The translations under genes were made by a program, and so were the position numbers. A DNA stretch of 64,000 bases from Enterococcus sp. ZJ1622 (GTDB lineage: Bacteria; Bacillota; Bacilli; Lactobacillales; Enterococcaceae). Positions 37,223 through 46,734 of this stretch are shown here, piece by piece (position 1 is the first letter of the stretch; each line of letters begins with the position of its first letter). Below the pieces are notes generated by a model. It worked only from the letters and a program-made list of their open reading frames with translations. It had not been told where the DNA came from and did not search any database. The DNA lies in contig NZ_JAAKDW010000003.1 in the NCBI RefSeq assembly GCF_011038845.1, positions 124,001 through 188,000 on the forward strand, written 5' to 3'.

Positions 37223-37984
37223 ATGAAATTGGAACGATTTACTCGGGAAACATTATTTGACATACAGATCGATGCCGTAACGATGGAAGAATTGGTTTCA
37301 GTAATCGATGAAAAGATAAGGACCAGAGAACCTACGCATATCTTGGGGATCAATGCAGACAAAATCAACGCTTCACAGGAAAATGATTCATTGAATCAGG
37401 TGATCCAAAAGGCAGAGATCATCCATGCAGATGGGGTATCGATTTTATTAGCAGCTCGTTTACTAAATAAACACATCCCAGAAAGAGTTACCGGGATCGA
37501 TCTGATGCAGCAACTGTTAGACCTAGCAGAAGTCAGTCATTATACAGTTTATTTTTTAGGTGCAAAGCAAGCGGTCATCGATAAAATGCAGGAACAACTG
37601 CTGAAAAATTGGCCCGGTCTTTCCATAGCGGGTGCAAGGAACGGTTACTTTTCTGATGAAGAATGGCCTGAGATAGCAACTGAATTGAAAGATAGCAATC
37701 CTCAGTTAGTCTTTGTGGGAATTACTTCGCCCAAAAAAGAATATCTGATCGATTATTTGATGACTCATGGAATCAATACAGTGTTCATGGGTGTCGGCGG
37801 AAGTTTTGACGTGTTATCTGGAGAAATCAAACGAGCGCCTCTTTGGGTACAGAATTGCCAGTTGGAGTGGTGCTTTCGCCTGTTGCAGGAACCAAAAAGG
37901 CTGTTTAAAAGGTATTTGTTCGGGAACCTCAAGTTTTTGAAACTTACCGTTCTGGAAAAAGTCAAATCTGCAAATAAAAAGTAA
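37223..37984 (+). CDS. WecG/TagA/CpsF-family N-acetylmannosaminyltransferase
   Basis: 253-residue membrane-associated glycosyltransferase that transfers ManNAc (or a similar sugar) from UDP-ManNAc to an undecaprenyl-linked acceptor. Family features: ILGINADKIN (residues 42-51), HADGVSI with the catalytic-base-type Asp, GIDLMQQL, YFLGAKQ and the FVGITSPKKE motif. A basic C terminus follows (WCFRLLQEPKRLFKRY), used for membrane binding in TagA. The ATG at 37223 touches the GGGGGG ribosome site, so TTG 37229, six bases from it, may be the real start. First gene of the polysaccharide operon; WecB at the other end would supply its substrate. Confidence 0.9.
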   Translation: MKLERFTRETLFDIQIDAVTMEELVSVIDEKIRTREPTHILGINADKINASQENDSLNQVIQKAEIIHADGVSILLAARLLNKHIPERVTGIDLMQQLLDLAEVSHYTVYFLGAKQAVIDKMQEQLLKNWPGLSIAGARNGYFSDEEWPEIATELKDSNPQLVFVGITSPKKEYLIDYLMTHGINTVFMGVGGSFDVLSGEIKRAPLWVQNCQLEWCFRLLQEPKRLFKRYLFGNLKFLKLTVLEKVKSANKK

Positions 37985-38016
37985 TTTACTGGAAAAGAGA
38001 GTGGTGAACAGTCGGT

Positions 38017-38637
38017 TTGGATAAAAAAGAAGTGATGGCAATTTTAAAGAAAAGTATCATTCCAATCATTTTACTTGCTTGGATGACGGCATTTGCAAGT
38101 GTGGTTGCAGTGAAGTACTTTGATCTATTGCCGAAAACCTATGTCGTTCAAAGTCAGTTGGTCGTTAATCCGAAAATAACAGATAAAGAAGATAGTGTGA
38201 ATAGTATGGATCTTCTGAAATACAACGAGAACTACAGTCTTCTTGTCTACAGTTCTTCTTTCTTGGATAAGGTAGCGGAAAAATTCAATAATGAGCAATT
38301 CAAAGATCCGCTGAAATTAAAACCAAAAATCAAAGTCTTATATTCTGCTACCTCACAAGTCCTAACGTTACAAGTTAGCATGGACAATGAACAAGAGGGG
38401 ATAAAATTATCGAATATCATGCTAGAAGAACTGCGTACAGAAGGAAACAAGCTTTTTACTCATAGTGATTTATCGGTTCTTAGTCATGCGGTGACGACAA
38501 ATGAACTCACTTATAGTACAAGCCTGCTTTTAGTGATCTTAAGCTTTGTTTTCTTTGCGATCTATTTGTCCGCCGTCTTGTTTTACGGTTATAGACAAAG
38601 ACATAAACATAATCAGAACAAAAAAAGACGAAGTTAA
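38017..38637 (+). CDS. Wzz/CapA-type chain-length regulator
   Basis: 206-residue membrane protein with an N-terminal helix (about 12-30), an extracytoplasmic domain and a second helix near 165-185, then a short basic tail. This is the polysaccharide co-polymerase layout. TYVVQSQLVVNPK after the first helix is typical. No tyrosine-kinase partner gene is present in the locus, unlike many Gram-positive capsule loci. The TTG start at 38017 has only a weak ribosome site. Confidence 0.8.
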   Translation: MDKKEVMAILKKSIIPIILLAWMTAFASVVAVKYFDLLPKTYVVQSQLVVNPKITDKEDSVNSMDLLKYNENYSLLVYSSSFLDKVAEKFNNEQFKDPLKLKPKIKVLYSATSQVLTLQVSMDNEQEGIKLSNIMLEELRTEGNKLFTHSDLSVLSHAVTTNELTYSTSLLLVILSFVFFAIYLSAVLFYGYRQRHKHNQNKKRRS

Positions 38638-38655
38638 GAAAAATTGGTGTGATAG

Positions 38656-39906
38656 ATGATGAAAGTAAGACTTAATAAAGTAATTCTAATTGTTTTTCTC
38701 CTAATGCCGGTCGTAGAATCTCTCAATGGTTACTTTTACGGCAAGGGCATCTCCGATATGTACCGACTTCTTCTTCTGGTTCTGATCGCAGGTTATTTTT
38801 TACGGTATGTGGAACGTTTGTCTAGTAACATGCTCAAACTCATGCTTATCGTATGTACGCTGCTAGTGATTTTATTACTACAGTTTTTCTGGCTCCATAA
38901 AAATCAGGGAATCTTTTTGTCAGATATCAAAAGTACATTGAGGATTTTATTGGCACCAATTTATTTTGTGTTCTTTTATGAAGCAATACGATCGAAGGAG
39001 ATCAATCGTGAAGAACTGAGGAAACTGCTTCTGGGCTATAGTCTGCTGTATGGTCTGTTGGTCGTCATTCCTTATTTGCAAGGAGCAGGTTACGTTAGCT
39101 ATGACGTTGACGGCAATGGGTTGATGTCAAAAATGTCAGAGGTAAAAGGTATAGGGTGCAAAGGTTATTTTATCGAACTCAATTCATTGATTGCGATTTT
39201 AAGCGCCTGTTCTTTTTTCATAAAAAATATGATCATACACACCATCAACAAGAAACAAAACAGGCAAACGTTACTCGCAGCAAGCATTTATCTTCTTCTA
39301 GTTGCTGCTTTGTTTATTACCGCTACGAAACTAGGGATCGTACTTGCCTTGTTATGCACCGGTATATTGATCGTCCAGATCGTCCAATGCCAGGTAGCTT
39401 CTCGTTATAAATGGGGGATCGTGCTGTTTATCGGTTCCTTTTTACTCCTTATGCGCTTTTTGCTAGGGAACTTATTTACAGAAGTACTTAGTCGATTGGA
39501 TTACTTTTACGGACAATCAGACGGGGATATTTTAAATGTGATCACTAGTAACAGATTTAGTTATTTAATTGAAAGCATGAAGCAAATCGATCAATCTGGC
39601 CATAGCTGGTTTATTGACTTTTTTGGTGCAGGGTACTACTCCTCTTTTTCATTAGACGGATTCAAGAGAAGTATTGTGGAAATGGATTGGTTTGATCTTT
39701 ATTTTTCTTATGGAATCATCGGTTTCACTGCGTATTTGTACTTTTTTAAAGATGCATTATTCTCATTGTTCGTTTCAAAAAACAATGTAATGAAAAGTAT
39801 GTTGCTTATTTTCTTTATGTATAGTTTTTTAGGTGGACATATCATCGTCAACTCCATGACAGCGACATTTTTAGCGATTTGCTTGAGCTATTCAAGTGAT
39901 GCCTGA
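38656..39906 (+). CDS. Wzy-like polysaccharide polymerase
   Basis: 416-residue polytopic membrane protein with about 11 hydrophobic segments and one larger extracytoplasmic loop (around residues 285-345), as in Wzy polymerases and O-antigen ligases. Sequence is poorly conserved in this class, and the call rests on topology and position between a Wzz-like gene and glycosyltransferase genes. ATG at 38656 (second ATG next codon). Confidence 0.75.
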   Translation: MMKVRLNKVILIVFLLMPVVESLNGYFYGKGISDMYRLLLLVLIAGYFLRYVERLSSNMLKLMLIVCTLLVILLLQFFWLHKNQGIFLSDIKSTLRILLAPIYFVFFYEAIRSKEINREELRKLLLGYSLLYGLLVVIPYLQGAGYVSYDVDGNGLMSKMSEVKGIGCKGYFIELNSLIAILSACSFFIKNMIIHTINKKQNRQTLLAASIYLLLVAALFITATKLGIVLALLCTGILIVQIVQCQVASRYKWGIVLFIGSFLLLMRFLLGNLFTEVLSRLDYFYGQSDGDILNVITSNRFSYLIESMKQIDQSGHSWFIDFFGAGYYSSFSLDGFKRSIVEMDWFDLYFSYGIIGFTAYLYFFKDALFSLFVSKNNVMKSMLLIFFMYSFLGGHIIVNSMTATFLAICLSYSSDA

Positions 39907-39960
39907 TGACAATGTACGACATGTCTGCTGTTGAGAAAAAATAAAAAGGAGGTCAGTCGG

Positions 39961-41031
39961 ATGATATTAGTCGTATCGAACATGTATCCATCAAAAAAAT
40001 ATCCTAATTATGGCGTATTTGTAAAAAATTTTTATGAACAGTTATCTTTATCTGAAAAAACAGACATCATCTATCTCCATAAAACGACAAGCAAAGTGCA
40101 AAAACTCATCAAGTACTTGGAATTTTATGGCAAGACGTTCAGGCAATATGCATTTGGCAAATATGAAGTTGTCTATGTTCATTATGCTGGGTATAACGCG
40201 CCCCCGATCTTGCTTGCAAAAATGTTCAACAAATCAACAAAGCTGATCGTGAATGTTCATGGCAGTGATGTCACACCAGAAAAAAAATTGGAAGAAAAGA
40301 CCAACTTTTTAACTAAATATCTAGTCAGAAAAGCTGACTTGACGGTTGTACCTTCCAGTTATTTTGAAGAGGTCGTTATAGAGAAGTATGGGGAAAATAG
40401 TCCTATCTGGATCTCTCCGTCTGCAGGTATTGATTTCAGTCTTTTTAATCATCAAAACAAGAAAGTAGAAAATGAAGTATTCACGATCGGCTATGTCAGC
40501 AGGATAGATAAAGAAAAAGGCTGGGATACGCTACTCTATGCGTTTAAAAATCTAACCCAGCATAACAAAAATATCCGTTTGATCATGGTGGGAGACGGCG
40601 CACAAAATGACGAGGCATTGGCATTGATCAAAGAGTTAGGTCTTGAAACGTACGTGGAAAAACATAATTGTTTGACACAAAAAGAATTGGTCGGCATCTA
40701 TTCAAGTCTAGATGTATTTATTTTTCCTAGCACAAGAGCAGGTGAGAGTTTGGGCTTAGTAGGGTTAGAGGCCATGGCTTGTGGCACGCCGGTGATCGGA
40801 AGCAACTTAGGCGGGATCAAAACGTATGTGAAAGATGGGAAAAACGGCTTTTTGATTGCTCCTGGCAACCAGAAAGAACTGGAAACGGCTATTGAAAACT
40901 ATAGAAATCTAACAGTTGAAGAAAAGAAGGAATTTTCTCAATATGCAGTTGAAACAGCCAAAAAATATGACAGTACGAAAGTAAGTCAGCAATTGATCGA
41001 GAAAATCAGGGAAGTTTCTGAGAAGAGGTAG
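39961..41031 (+). CDS. GT4-family glycosyltransferase
   Basis: 356-residue GT-B glycosyltransferase of family 4. N-terminal ILVVSNMYPSKKYPNYGVFV, acceptor-domain HGSDVTPEKK, donor-domain GYVSRIDKEKGWDTL, then STRAGESLGLVGLEAMACG with the E-x7-E motif. It is the only conventional glycosyltransferase in the operon besides TagA/WecG. ATG 39961 has a perfect AAAGGAGG site; a TTG ten codons upstream is disregarded. Confidence 0.9.
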   Translation: MILVVSNMYPSKKYPNYGVFVKNFYEQLSLSEKTDIIYLHKTTSKVQKLIKYLEFYGKTFRQYAFGKYEVVYVHYAGYNAPPILLAKMFNKSTKLIVNVHGSDVTPEKKLEEKTNFLTKYLVRKADLTVVPSSYFEEVVIEKYGENSPIWISPSAGIDFSLFNHQNKKVENEVFTIGYVSRIDKEKGWDTLLYAFKNLTQHNKNIRLIMVGDGAQNDEALALIKELGLETYVEKHNCLTQKELVGIYSSLDVFIFPSTRAGESLGLVGLEAMACGTPVIGSNLGGIKTYVKDGKNGFLIAPGNQKELETAIENYRNLTVEEKKEFSQYAVETAKKYDSTKVSQQLIEKIREVSEKR

Positions 41032-41035
41032 TAGA

Positions 41036-41575
41036 TTGAAATCGATTTATTATTTGTTATTTTATCTCACGAATTGTTTTTCTGTTCCGTATCGATTAAC
41101 TGCAATCGATTATTTTTATCGGAAAACAAGAGAGAAAATCGCCAGAAAACTGTTTCGTTACGCAGGAAAAGAAGTAGTGATTCGCCCAAAATTGAAAATC
41201 TCGTATCTAAGCGAAATTTCTATAGGGGATCGTTCTTCTCTGGGTGACAGGAATATGATCGTGGCCTCCGGAGGATTGACGATTGGAGCTGATGTGATGA
41301 TCGGTCCGGAAGTCATGATATTCACGCAGAATCATGCTATTCCACCAATAGGAAAAAAGCTGATCGAGGGTGAAGTGGTAACGAAAAAAGTGACGATTGG
41401 GGACGATGTCTGGATTGGTGCAAGAGCTATTATTTTACCTGGAGCGAAGATTGGAAAAGGCACCGTTGTCGCTGCAGGCACCATTGTACCAGGGAAAACG
41501 TATCCGGAAAATGTCGTTCTAGGAGGGAATCCGGCAAAGATCATCAAGTCCAGAGAATCTGAAGTAATGCATTAA
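41036..41575 (+). CDS. Hexapeptide-repeat acyltransferase (WcaF/maltose O-acetyltransferase type)
   Basis: 179-residue left-handed beta-helix acetyltransferase. Hexapeptide repeats run through IGDRSSLGDRNMIVASGG to IGKGTVVAAGTIV, and the catalytic histidine loop is TQNHAIPP. It would O-acetylate the polysaccharide. TTG start at 41036, only 4 bp after the GT4 stop, so translationally coupled. Confidence 0.86.
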   Translation: MKSIYYLLFYLTNCFSVPYRLTAIDYFYRKTREKIARKLFRYAGKEVVIRPKLKISYLSEISIGDRSSLGDRNMIVASGGLTIGADVMIGPEVMIFTQNHAIPPIGKKLIEGEVVTKKVTIGDDVWIGARAIILPGAKIGKGTVVAAGTIVPGKTYPENVVLGGNPAKIIKSRESEVMH

Positions 41576-41590
41576 GAAAGGAGTATCCGA

Positions 41591-42745
41591 TTGAAAAAAA
41601 TAGGGATCATCACATTGAATGGTGAATTCAATTATGGGAATCGACTACAAAATTTTGCCTTGCAAAAAGTATTGCAAAGCTACAACGTACAAGCAGATAC
41701 GATCGTGATCAAAACGAACAAGTTGGATAAACTCAAAAAAGATCTGTGGTTTGGAGGGATCTATGGAATAAGTGATCTGAACCAAATGGTGAAGAAAAAT
41801 TTTTCTAAGATGACTCCTTCGAGCATCGAAAGAAGAAAAAACTATAAAGCGATGCAAGCAGCAAAATGGGGAATCATTGGCCGATTCAGTCGAAAGAATA
41901 TCAGTACGCTTAAAGTTGAGAAAAAGTACTTACCCCATCTGCAACAACATTATGATCTCTTTATTGTAGGAAGCGATCAGGTTTGGAATCCCAATATCAT
42001 CGAGTTTGATCCAACACATTTTTTGGACTTTACATCAAAAGAAAAAAGATACAGCTATTCCGCAAGCTTTGGAGTCGATCAGCTACCAAAAAGCCCGCAT
42101 GGTTTAAAGGAACACTATAGACGATATTTACAGCAAATGGCCTACCTCTCTGTCAGAGAAGCTTCCGGTGCAAAGCTAGTAGAGGAACTGACAGGAGAAA
42201 ACGCAGATGTTGCACCTGATCCAACGTTATTATTGAGTAAAGATGAATGGTATCGTGAATTGGACATCACAGGTGGAAATGAGTCACGTTTTTTGCTGAT
42301 TTACTTTGTGAGTGAACTCTCCACTGAGATCTATCAAGAGATCAAACGATTTGCCAAGGAAAAACAATTGCCGATCGTCCAGATCATGGGGGATACGTTT
42401 GGAAAAGATCGAATAGTGGCAGATCCCCAGCAATTCGTCGAGCTGATTGACCAAGCACAATATGTCTTCACCGATTCTTTTCACGGGAGTGTCTTTTCGA
42501 TCATTATGCAAACCCCATTCTTTGTCTATGAGCGTACAGACCACAAAGGAACCTATACAAGGATCGAAAGTCTGACACGTCAGTTTCAGATGGAATGTGC
42601 GATTGTCTCAGTAGGGGATGAGCTGTCAGAAAAAGAGGATCTATTCGATTTTGAGCGATCTGAAAGGTTACTGGAAAATGTACGAGGACGGGGAAGACAG
42701 TTGATCGAACAAAAAATTCTGAATCATAGCAAGGCTGAAAAATAG
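41591..42745 (+). CDS. Polysaccharide pyruvyl transferase family protein
   Basis: 384-residue member of the polysaccharide pyruvyl transferase family (CsaB/WcaK-like), which adds ketal pyruvate from phosphoenolpyruvate to sugars. Characteristic pieces: GNRLQNFALQKVL near the N terminus, LFIVGSDQVWNP, SASFGVD, SVREASGAKLVEELTG, APDPTLLL and TDSFHGSVFSI. TTG start at 41591 after AAAGGAG. Directly followed by wzx with no gap. Pyruvylation would add negative charge to the polymer. Confidence 0.87.
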   Translation: MKKIGIITLNGEFNYGNRLQNFALQKVLQSYNVQADTIVIKTNKLDKLKKDLWFGGIYGISDLNQMVKKNFSKMTPSSIERRKNYKAMQAAKWGIIGRFSRKNISTLKVEKKYLPHLQQHYDLFIVGSDQVWNPNIIEFDPTHFLDFTSKEKRYSYSASFGVDQLPKSPHGLKEHYRRYLQQMAYLSVREASGAKLVEELTGENADVAPDPTLLLSKDEWYRELDITGGNESRFLLIYFVSELSTEIYQEIKRFAKEKQLPIVQIMGDTFGKDRIVADPQQFVELIDQAQYVFTDSFHGSVFSIIMQTPFFVYERTDHKGTYTRIESLTRQFQMECAIVSVGDELSEKEDLFDFERSERLLENVRGRGRQLIEQKILNHSKAEK

Positions 42746-44251
42746 ATGACGAATAGGAGCAAAGGAATCATCCTATCGTATCTGACTGTGATCGTCAAAA
42801 ATATCTCGTTACTGATCTATACGCAACTGCTTTTGAGGTTTTTCGGAAAAAGCGAATATGGGCTGTATCAAATCGCTAATTCGATTATCAGTAATCTGAC
42901 ATTGCTGAATCTAGGATTTTCATTTGCCTATATCAAATTTTACACTGGTTTTTCCATAAAAAAAGAAGAAGCGCGTATACGTAAGTTAAATGGAACATAT
43001 CTGCTCTTTTTTGCCGTGATTTCAATGATTGCGTGTTTGATCGGTGCTATTCTAATGCAAAAAAGTGCCTATTTTTTATCCTCGTCTTCTGTTTATGAGC
43101 AAGAAATGCTAAAGAAACTCATGTTCTTTATGATCATGAATGTTGTTTTAACTTTCATGGGCTCTACGTTCGAATCCAATATCTTAGCGAATGAACGGTT
43201 TGTTTTCCAACAAGTCAGGCAAATGCTTCAATCCATTCTTTTGCCAGTCATGACGGTACCTGTCTTACTCTTCTTTCATACAAATGTCGTCACAATCGTA
43301 GTGGTCCAGACAGCCATCACGTTTGTCAGCCTTTTGTCGAATGTTTATTTTTGTATCAGCAAAATAAAAATGAAATTCTCCTTTAAAAATCTGGAGTTTT
43401 CTTTTATGAAGGAAGTCGGTATTTTTTCGTTTTTTATTTTTCTCAATCAATTATTCAACCAAATCAACGATAGTGCTCCAATATTTACACTAGGGATTTT
43501 GGCAAACACCAGACAAGTAGCTGTCTATTCTGTCGTGAATCAATTAAAGGCGTTGTTTCTAACGTTCTCTCAAGTATTATCGACAGTTTTCATTCCAAAG
43601 GTCAATCGGCTCGTCCATCAATCAGATGATAGCAGCGAATTGACAAAGCTGATGATAAAGATCGGTCAATATCAAGTATTGATCTTAGGTTTGTTTTTGG
43701 GCGGCTTCATTCTTTTAGGGAAGACATTTTTGTATCTGTGGCTAGGGAAAGGATTCGACGAGGCCTATTATCTATTGATTTCGATCGTTATTCCGCTAGT
43801 GGTTCCTTTATCTCAAAATATCGCTATTGAGATCCAGCAAGCACGCAACCAGCATTTTTTCCGTTCGATCATGCTGACTGTCTTTTCTTTTTTGAATATA
43901 GGCATCACGGCAGTTTGCGTGAAAATGTTTGGTATAAATGGTGCGACTGTCGGCTATATTTTCAGTTTGGTATTTGGCTATGGTTTGGTAATGAACTGGT
44001 ATTACCAGAAAAAGATGAAATTGGATATGAAGTGGTTTTGGCAAAAGATGCTTCCTGGGATGATTCCCGTTATTTTGTCGGTGATGGTGGGAAGGGTATT
44101 CCTGAAGTTGTTTAGTACAGAAAATATCTTTTCATTCGTCTTAGTGGGCAGCGTATATTGTATCATCTATGGTTTCTGTACGTTTTTGTTCATGCCGCAT
44201 ATTTTCCAGCAATTTCTCCGGGTATTTGCTAAAAAAGAAAAGAGGAAATGA
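42746..44251 (+). CDS. Wzx-type polysaccharide flippase
   Basis: 501-residue MOP/PST-family flippase with about 12-14 transmembrane helices. It moves undecaprenyl-linked repeat units across the membrane. N-terminal GIILSYLTVIVKNISLLIYTQ and FGKSEYGLYQIANS are family-like. The ATG follows the previous stop immediately, and the next gene starts one base after this stop codon. Confidence 0.88.
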   Translation: MTNRSKGIILSYLTVIVKNISLLIYTQLLLRFFGKSEYGLYQIANSIISNLTLLNLGFSFAYIKFYTGFSIKKEEARIRKLNGTYLLFFAVISMIACLIGAILMQKSAYFLSSSSVYEQEMLKKLMFFMIMNVVLTFMGSTFESNILANERFVFQQVRQMLQSILLPVMTVPVLLFFHTNVVTIVVVQTAITFVSLLSNVYFCISKIKMKFSFKNLEFSFMKEVGIFSFFIFLNQLFNQINDSAPIFTLGILANTRQVAVYSVVNQLKALFLTFSQVLSTVFIPKVNRLVHQSDDSSELTKLMIKIGQYQVLILGLFLGGFILLGKTFLYLWLGKGFDEAYYLLISIVIPLVVPLSQNIAIEIQQARNQHFFRSIMLTVFSFLNIGITAVCVKMFGINGATVGYIFSLVFGYGLVMNWYYQKKMKLDMKWFWQKMLPGMIPVILSVMVGRVFLKLFSTENIFSFVLVGSVYCIIYGFCTFLFMPHIFQQFLRVFAKKEKRK

Positions 44252-44252
44252 G

Positions 44253-45254
44253 ATGTACGATAAAGTAAAGAATCGTTTACCGTATCCTGTGATAGATAAA
44301 TTAAAAGCAGTACGTAATTATGGACGTAGTGTGTATTCGTTCAGAAAGGACAAACAACGTTTTTTAAAAAATTTCTCGCGAAAAAACACCGTTGAAGAAG
44401 AACAGCTGAAAGCTCGCTTGTTATTTTACAGTCACTCTGTAGAGAAGGGCTTATCCAGAGAGAATCTGCGTTATGGTTTCGGCAAAACTGTAATCCCAGA
44501 ATTATATGATTTGGTCAAGATCTATCATGCTCAAGAATATAATCCTTACAACGTCGTGTATTTGAACGCATTGTCCGTCTTGAACCAGTATATCAATCTT
44601 CATCAAGAGAGAGGATACGATATCGAGAATTTGATAGACACGGAAGAATTCACTGCTATGTATTTAAGTTATGATTTCAAAATCGGTGGAATGAATGAGA
44701 TCAAATGTGAATCTATCAATGAAAAAAAGAACAAGAATTTCAAGGAGCTAGCTCTTGGCAGAAGTAGCGTCCGAGACTATCAGAATTCAGTTGTAGACTT
44801 GAAAAAAATCAATGAAGCGATTGAAATCGCTACGAAGTCTCCGTCTGTCTGCAATCGGCAAAGCACACGAGTACGAGTGATCCACAATAAGTCTGTCATC
44901 AAGCAGGCATTACGTATTCAAGGTGGTTTCAACGGATATAGCTGCCCGCCATGTTTACTGCTGATCACCACCGATACTAGATATTTTATTGATGTAACTG
45001 AGCGGAATCAAATATATGTAGATGGTGGTCTGTTTGCGATGTCTCTTTTGTATGCACTGGAGTATGAAGGTCTTGCTGCATGTGCTTTGAATACGATGTT
45101 TGATCCGAAGAAAGAAGCGGCTACAAGACAATTGCTAGCGGTCAGTGAGGCGGAGAATTTCATTATGTATATGACAGTGGGCAATTTTGAAAAGGAATAT
45201 AAAGTACCTAAATCGCACAGATTAAGTGTAGATGAAATAACGACTTATATATAA
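44253..45254 (+). CDS. Nitroreductase-domain protein of the polysaccharide locus
   Basis: 333 residues. A C-terminal FMN-dependent nitroreductase-like domain (about 165-330) has the flavin-binding SSVRDYQ and the signature segments SPSVCNRQSTRV and AACALNTMF. An N-terminal extension of about 160 residues contains FYSHSVEKGLSRENLRYGFG, found in other polysaccharide-locus nitroreductases. Such proteins often co-occur with pyruvyl transferases in exopolysaccharide clusters, but their reaction is not established as far as I know. ATG 44253 with AGAGGAAA. It lies between wzx and wecB in the same operon. Confidence 0.82.
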   Translation: MYDKVKNRLPYPVIDKLKAVRNYGRSVYSFRKDKQRFLKNFSRKNTVEEEQLKARLLFYSHSVEKGLSRENLRYGFGKTVIPELYDLVKIYHAQEYNPYNVVYLNALSVLNQYINLHQERGYDIENLIDTEEFTAMYLSYDFKIGGMNEIKCESINEKKNKNFKELALGRSSVRDYQNSVVDLKKINEAIEIATKSPSVCNRQSTRVRVIHNKSVIKQALRIQGGFNGYSCPPCLLLITTDTRYFIDVTERNQIYVDGGLFAMSLLYALEYEGLAACALNTMFDPKKEAATRQLLAVSEAENFIMYMTVGNFEKEYKVPKSHRLSVDEITTYI

Positions 45255-45279
45255 GGAATAAAGGATAGGAGGTAAGGAC

Positions 45280-46395
45280 ATGAAACGTATTTGTGTATTA
45301 TCGGTCTTTGGCACGAGACCTGAGGCAATCAAAATGGCTCCATTGATTAAAGAATTGGAAAAAGACAAGCGTTTTGAATCTAAAGTAGCAGTGACTGCAC
45401 AGCATCGGGAAATGCTTGATCAAGTTCTTGATGTATTTAAGATAACGCCAGATTATGACTTGGATCTTATGAAGAAAAACCAGACACTTCTGGAATTGAC
45501 TTGTAAGATTTTAGAAGGACTGACACCGATCCTGAAAAAAGAAAAACCGGATATCGTGCTTGTACATGGAGATACGGTCACGACGTTTGCCAGCGCAGTC
45601 GCAGCCTTTTACGAGAAAATCAAGGTTGGACATGTAGAAGCCGGTCTTCGGACGAGAAACAAATGGTCTCCTTTTCCAGAAGAAATGAATCGACAGCTAA
45701 CTGATGTGATCAGTGACCTTTATTTTGCTCCTACGATTGAAAGTAAAAGAAATCTTATAGAAGAACATCATTCGCCAGAAGCTGTTTTTGTCACAGGGAA
45801 TACAGCGATTGATGCGATGGCTTACACCATTGACAAGAACTATCAGCATGAAGCGTTATCTGAAAAGAATGAAAAACTGATCTTAGTAACGATGCATCGT
45901 CGGGAAAACTTGGGTGAACCGATGCAGCAAGTATTTCGAGGGATTGCTCGAGTTGCGGTGAATTATCCCGAAGTGCAGATCGTGTTCCCTATGCATTGTA
46001 ATCCCAATGTACGAAAAGAAGCACAATTAATTTTAGGGGAAATAAATAATGTTCGCTTGATCGAACCCTTGGAAGTCGATGATTTTCATAATTTTGCGGC
46101 CAAAAGTTTTCTTATTCTAACCGATTCCGGAGGCGTGCAGGAAGAAGCACCTTCTTTAGGTGTACCAGTATTGGTTTTACGGGATACGACTGAACGGCCA
46201 GAAGGTGTAGCCGCAGGAACACTGAAGCTGATTGGGACCAAAGAGGAGACTGTTTTTCAAGAAGTCGTGCGATTACTCGAAGACGAAGAAGTGTATCAAT
46301 CAATGGCACGAGCCTCCAATCCATATGGTGACGGAAAGGCGAGTGTACGTATCTTAGATGCCATCTCGGAGTACTTTGAGAGAAGAAATAACTAG
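45280..46395 (+). CDS. wecB: UDP-N-acetylglucosamine 2-epimerase (non-hydrolysing)
   Basis: 371-residue GT-B-fold epimerase that interconverts UDP-GlcNAc and UDP-ManNAc. Motifs: FGTRPEAIKMAPL, VHGDTVTTFASA, GHVEAGLRT, FPEEMNRQL, TMHRRENLGEP, TDSGGVQEEAP and RDTTERPEG. It supplies UDP-ManNAc to the TagA/WecG enzyme at the other end of the operon. ATG 45280 after AGGAGG. Last gene of the main operon. Confidence 0.95.
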   Translation: MKRICVLSVFGTRPEAIKMAPLIKELEKDKRFESKVAVTAQHREMLDQVLDVFKITPDYDLDLMKKNQTLLELTCKILEGLTPILKKEKPDIVLVHGDTVTTFASAVAAFYEKIKVGHVEAGLRTRNKWSPFPEEMNRQLTDVISDLYFAPTIESKRNLIEEHHSPEAVFVTGNTAIDAMAYTIDKNYQHEALSEKNEKLILVTMHRRENLGEPMQQVFRGIARVAVNYPEVQIVFPMHCNPNVRKEAQLILGEINNVRLIEPLEVDDFHNFAAKSFLILTDSGGVQEEAPSLGVPVLVLRDTTERPEGVAAGTLKLIGTKEETVFQEVVRLLEDEEVYQSMARASNPYGDGKASVRILDAISEYFERRNN

Positions 46396-46734
46396 AAGAT
46401 TTTTGAAGTGGATCTTGATAACTTTAGATATAAATAAAAGACGAAGGTTTTTCTCCTGAAGAGATAACCATCCGTCTCTATGAAATAAGATAACTTTTGG
46501 AAGAGATCCATCTTATACATAGTATTATATCTGTTTTTTTTATACTCTTTTTCTTTATTTTTAAAACTTTATTTTTGAAAAGATAAAAACAAATAAACGA
46601 AGATCAGCTGAGAAAATCATCGTATTAGCGATAATTTTGCTTTTTACAGAAAAAATAAAAAAAACAAAAAAGAATTCATTCTTTCTACTTTTTATAATTA
46701 TTTTATAAATACAGTTGATATAGGAGAAAAATTT
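46396..46734 (+). other. Intergenic region after wecB with paired segments
   Basis: 339 bases without a gene. A hairpin AGACG-AAGG-TT with AACCATCCGTCT (46440-46478) is nested inside TGGATCTT (46409-46416) and AAGAGATCCA (46501-46510), and a T-run follows at 46533-46540; it may end the polysaccharide transcript. The right half is very AT-rich and contains TTATCGCTAA (minus strand, around 46625-46634) and likely -10 boxes for the small gene at 46735, such as TATAAT at 46693-46698. Confidence 0.45.
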
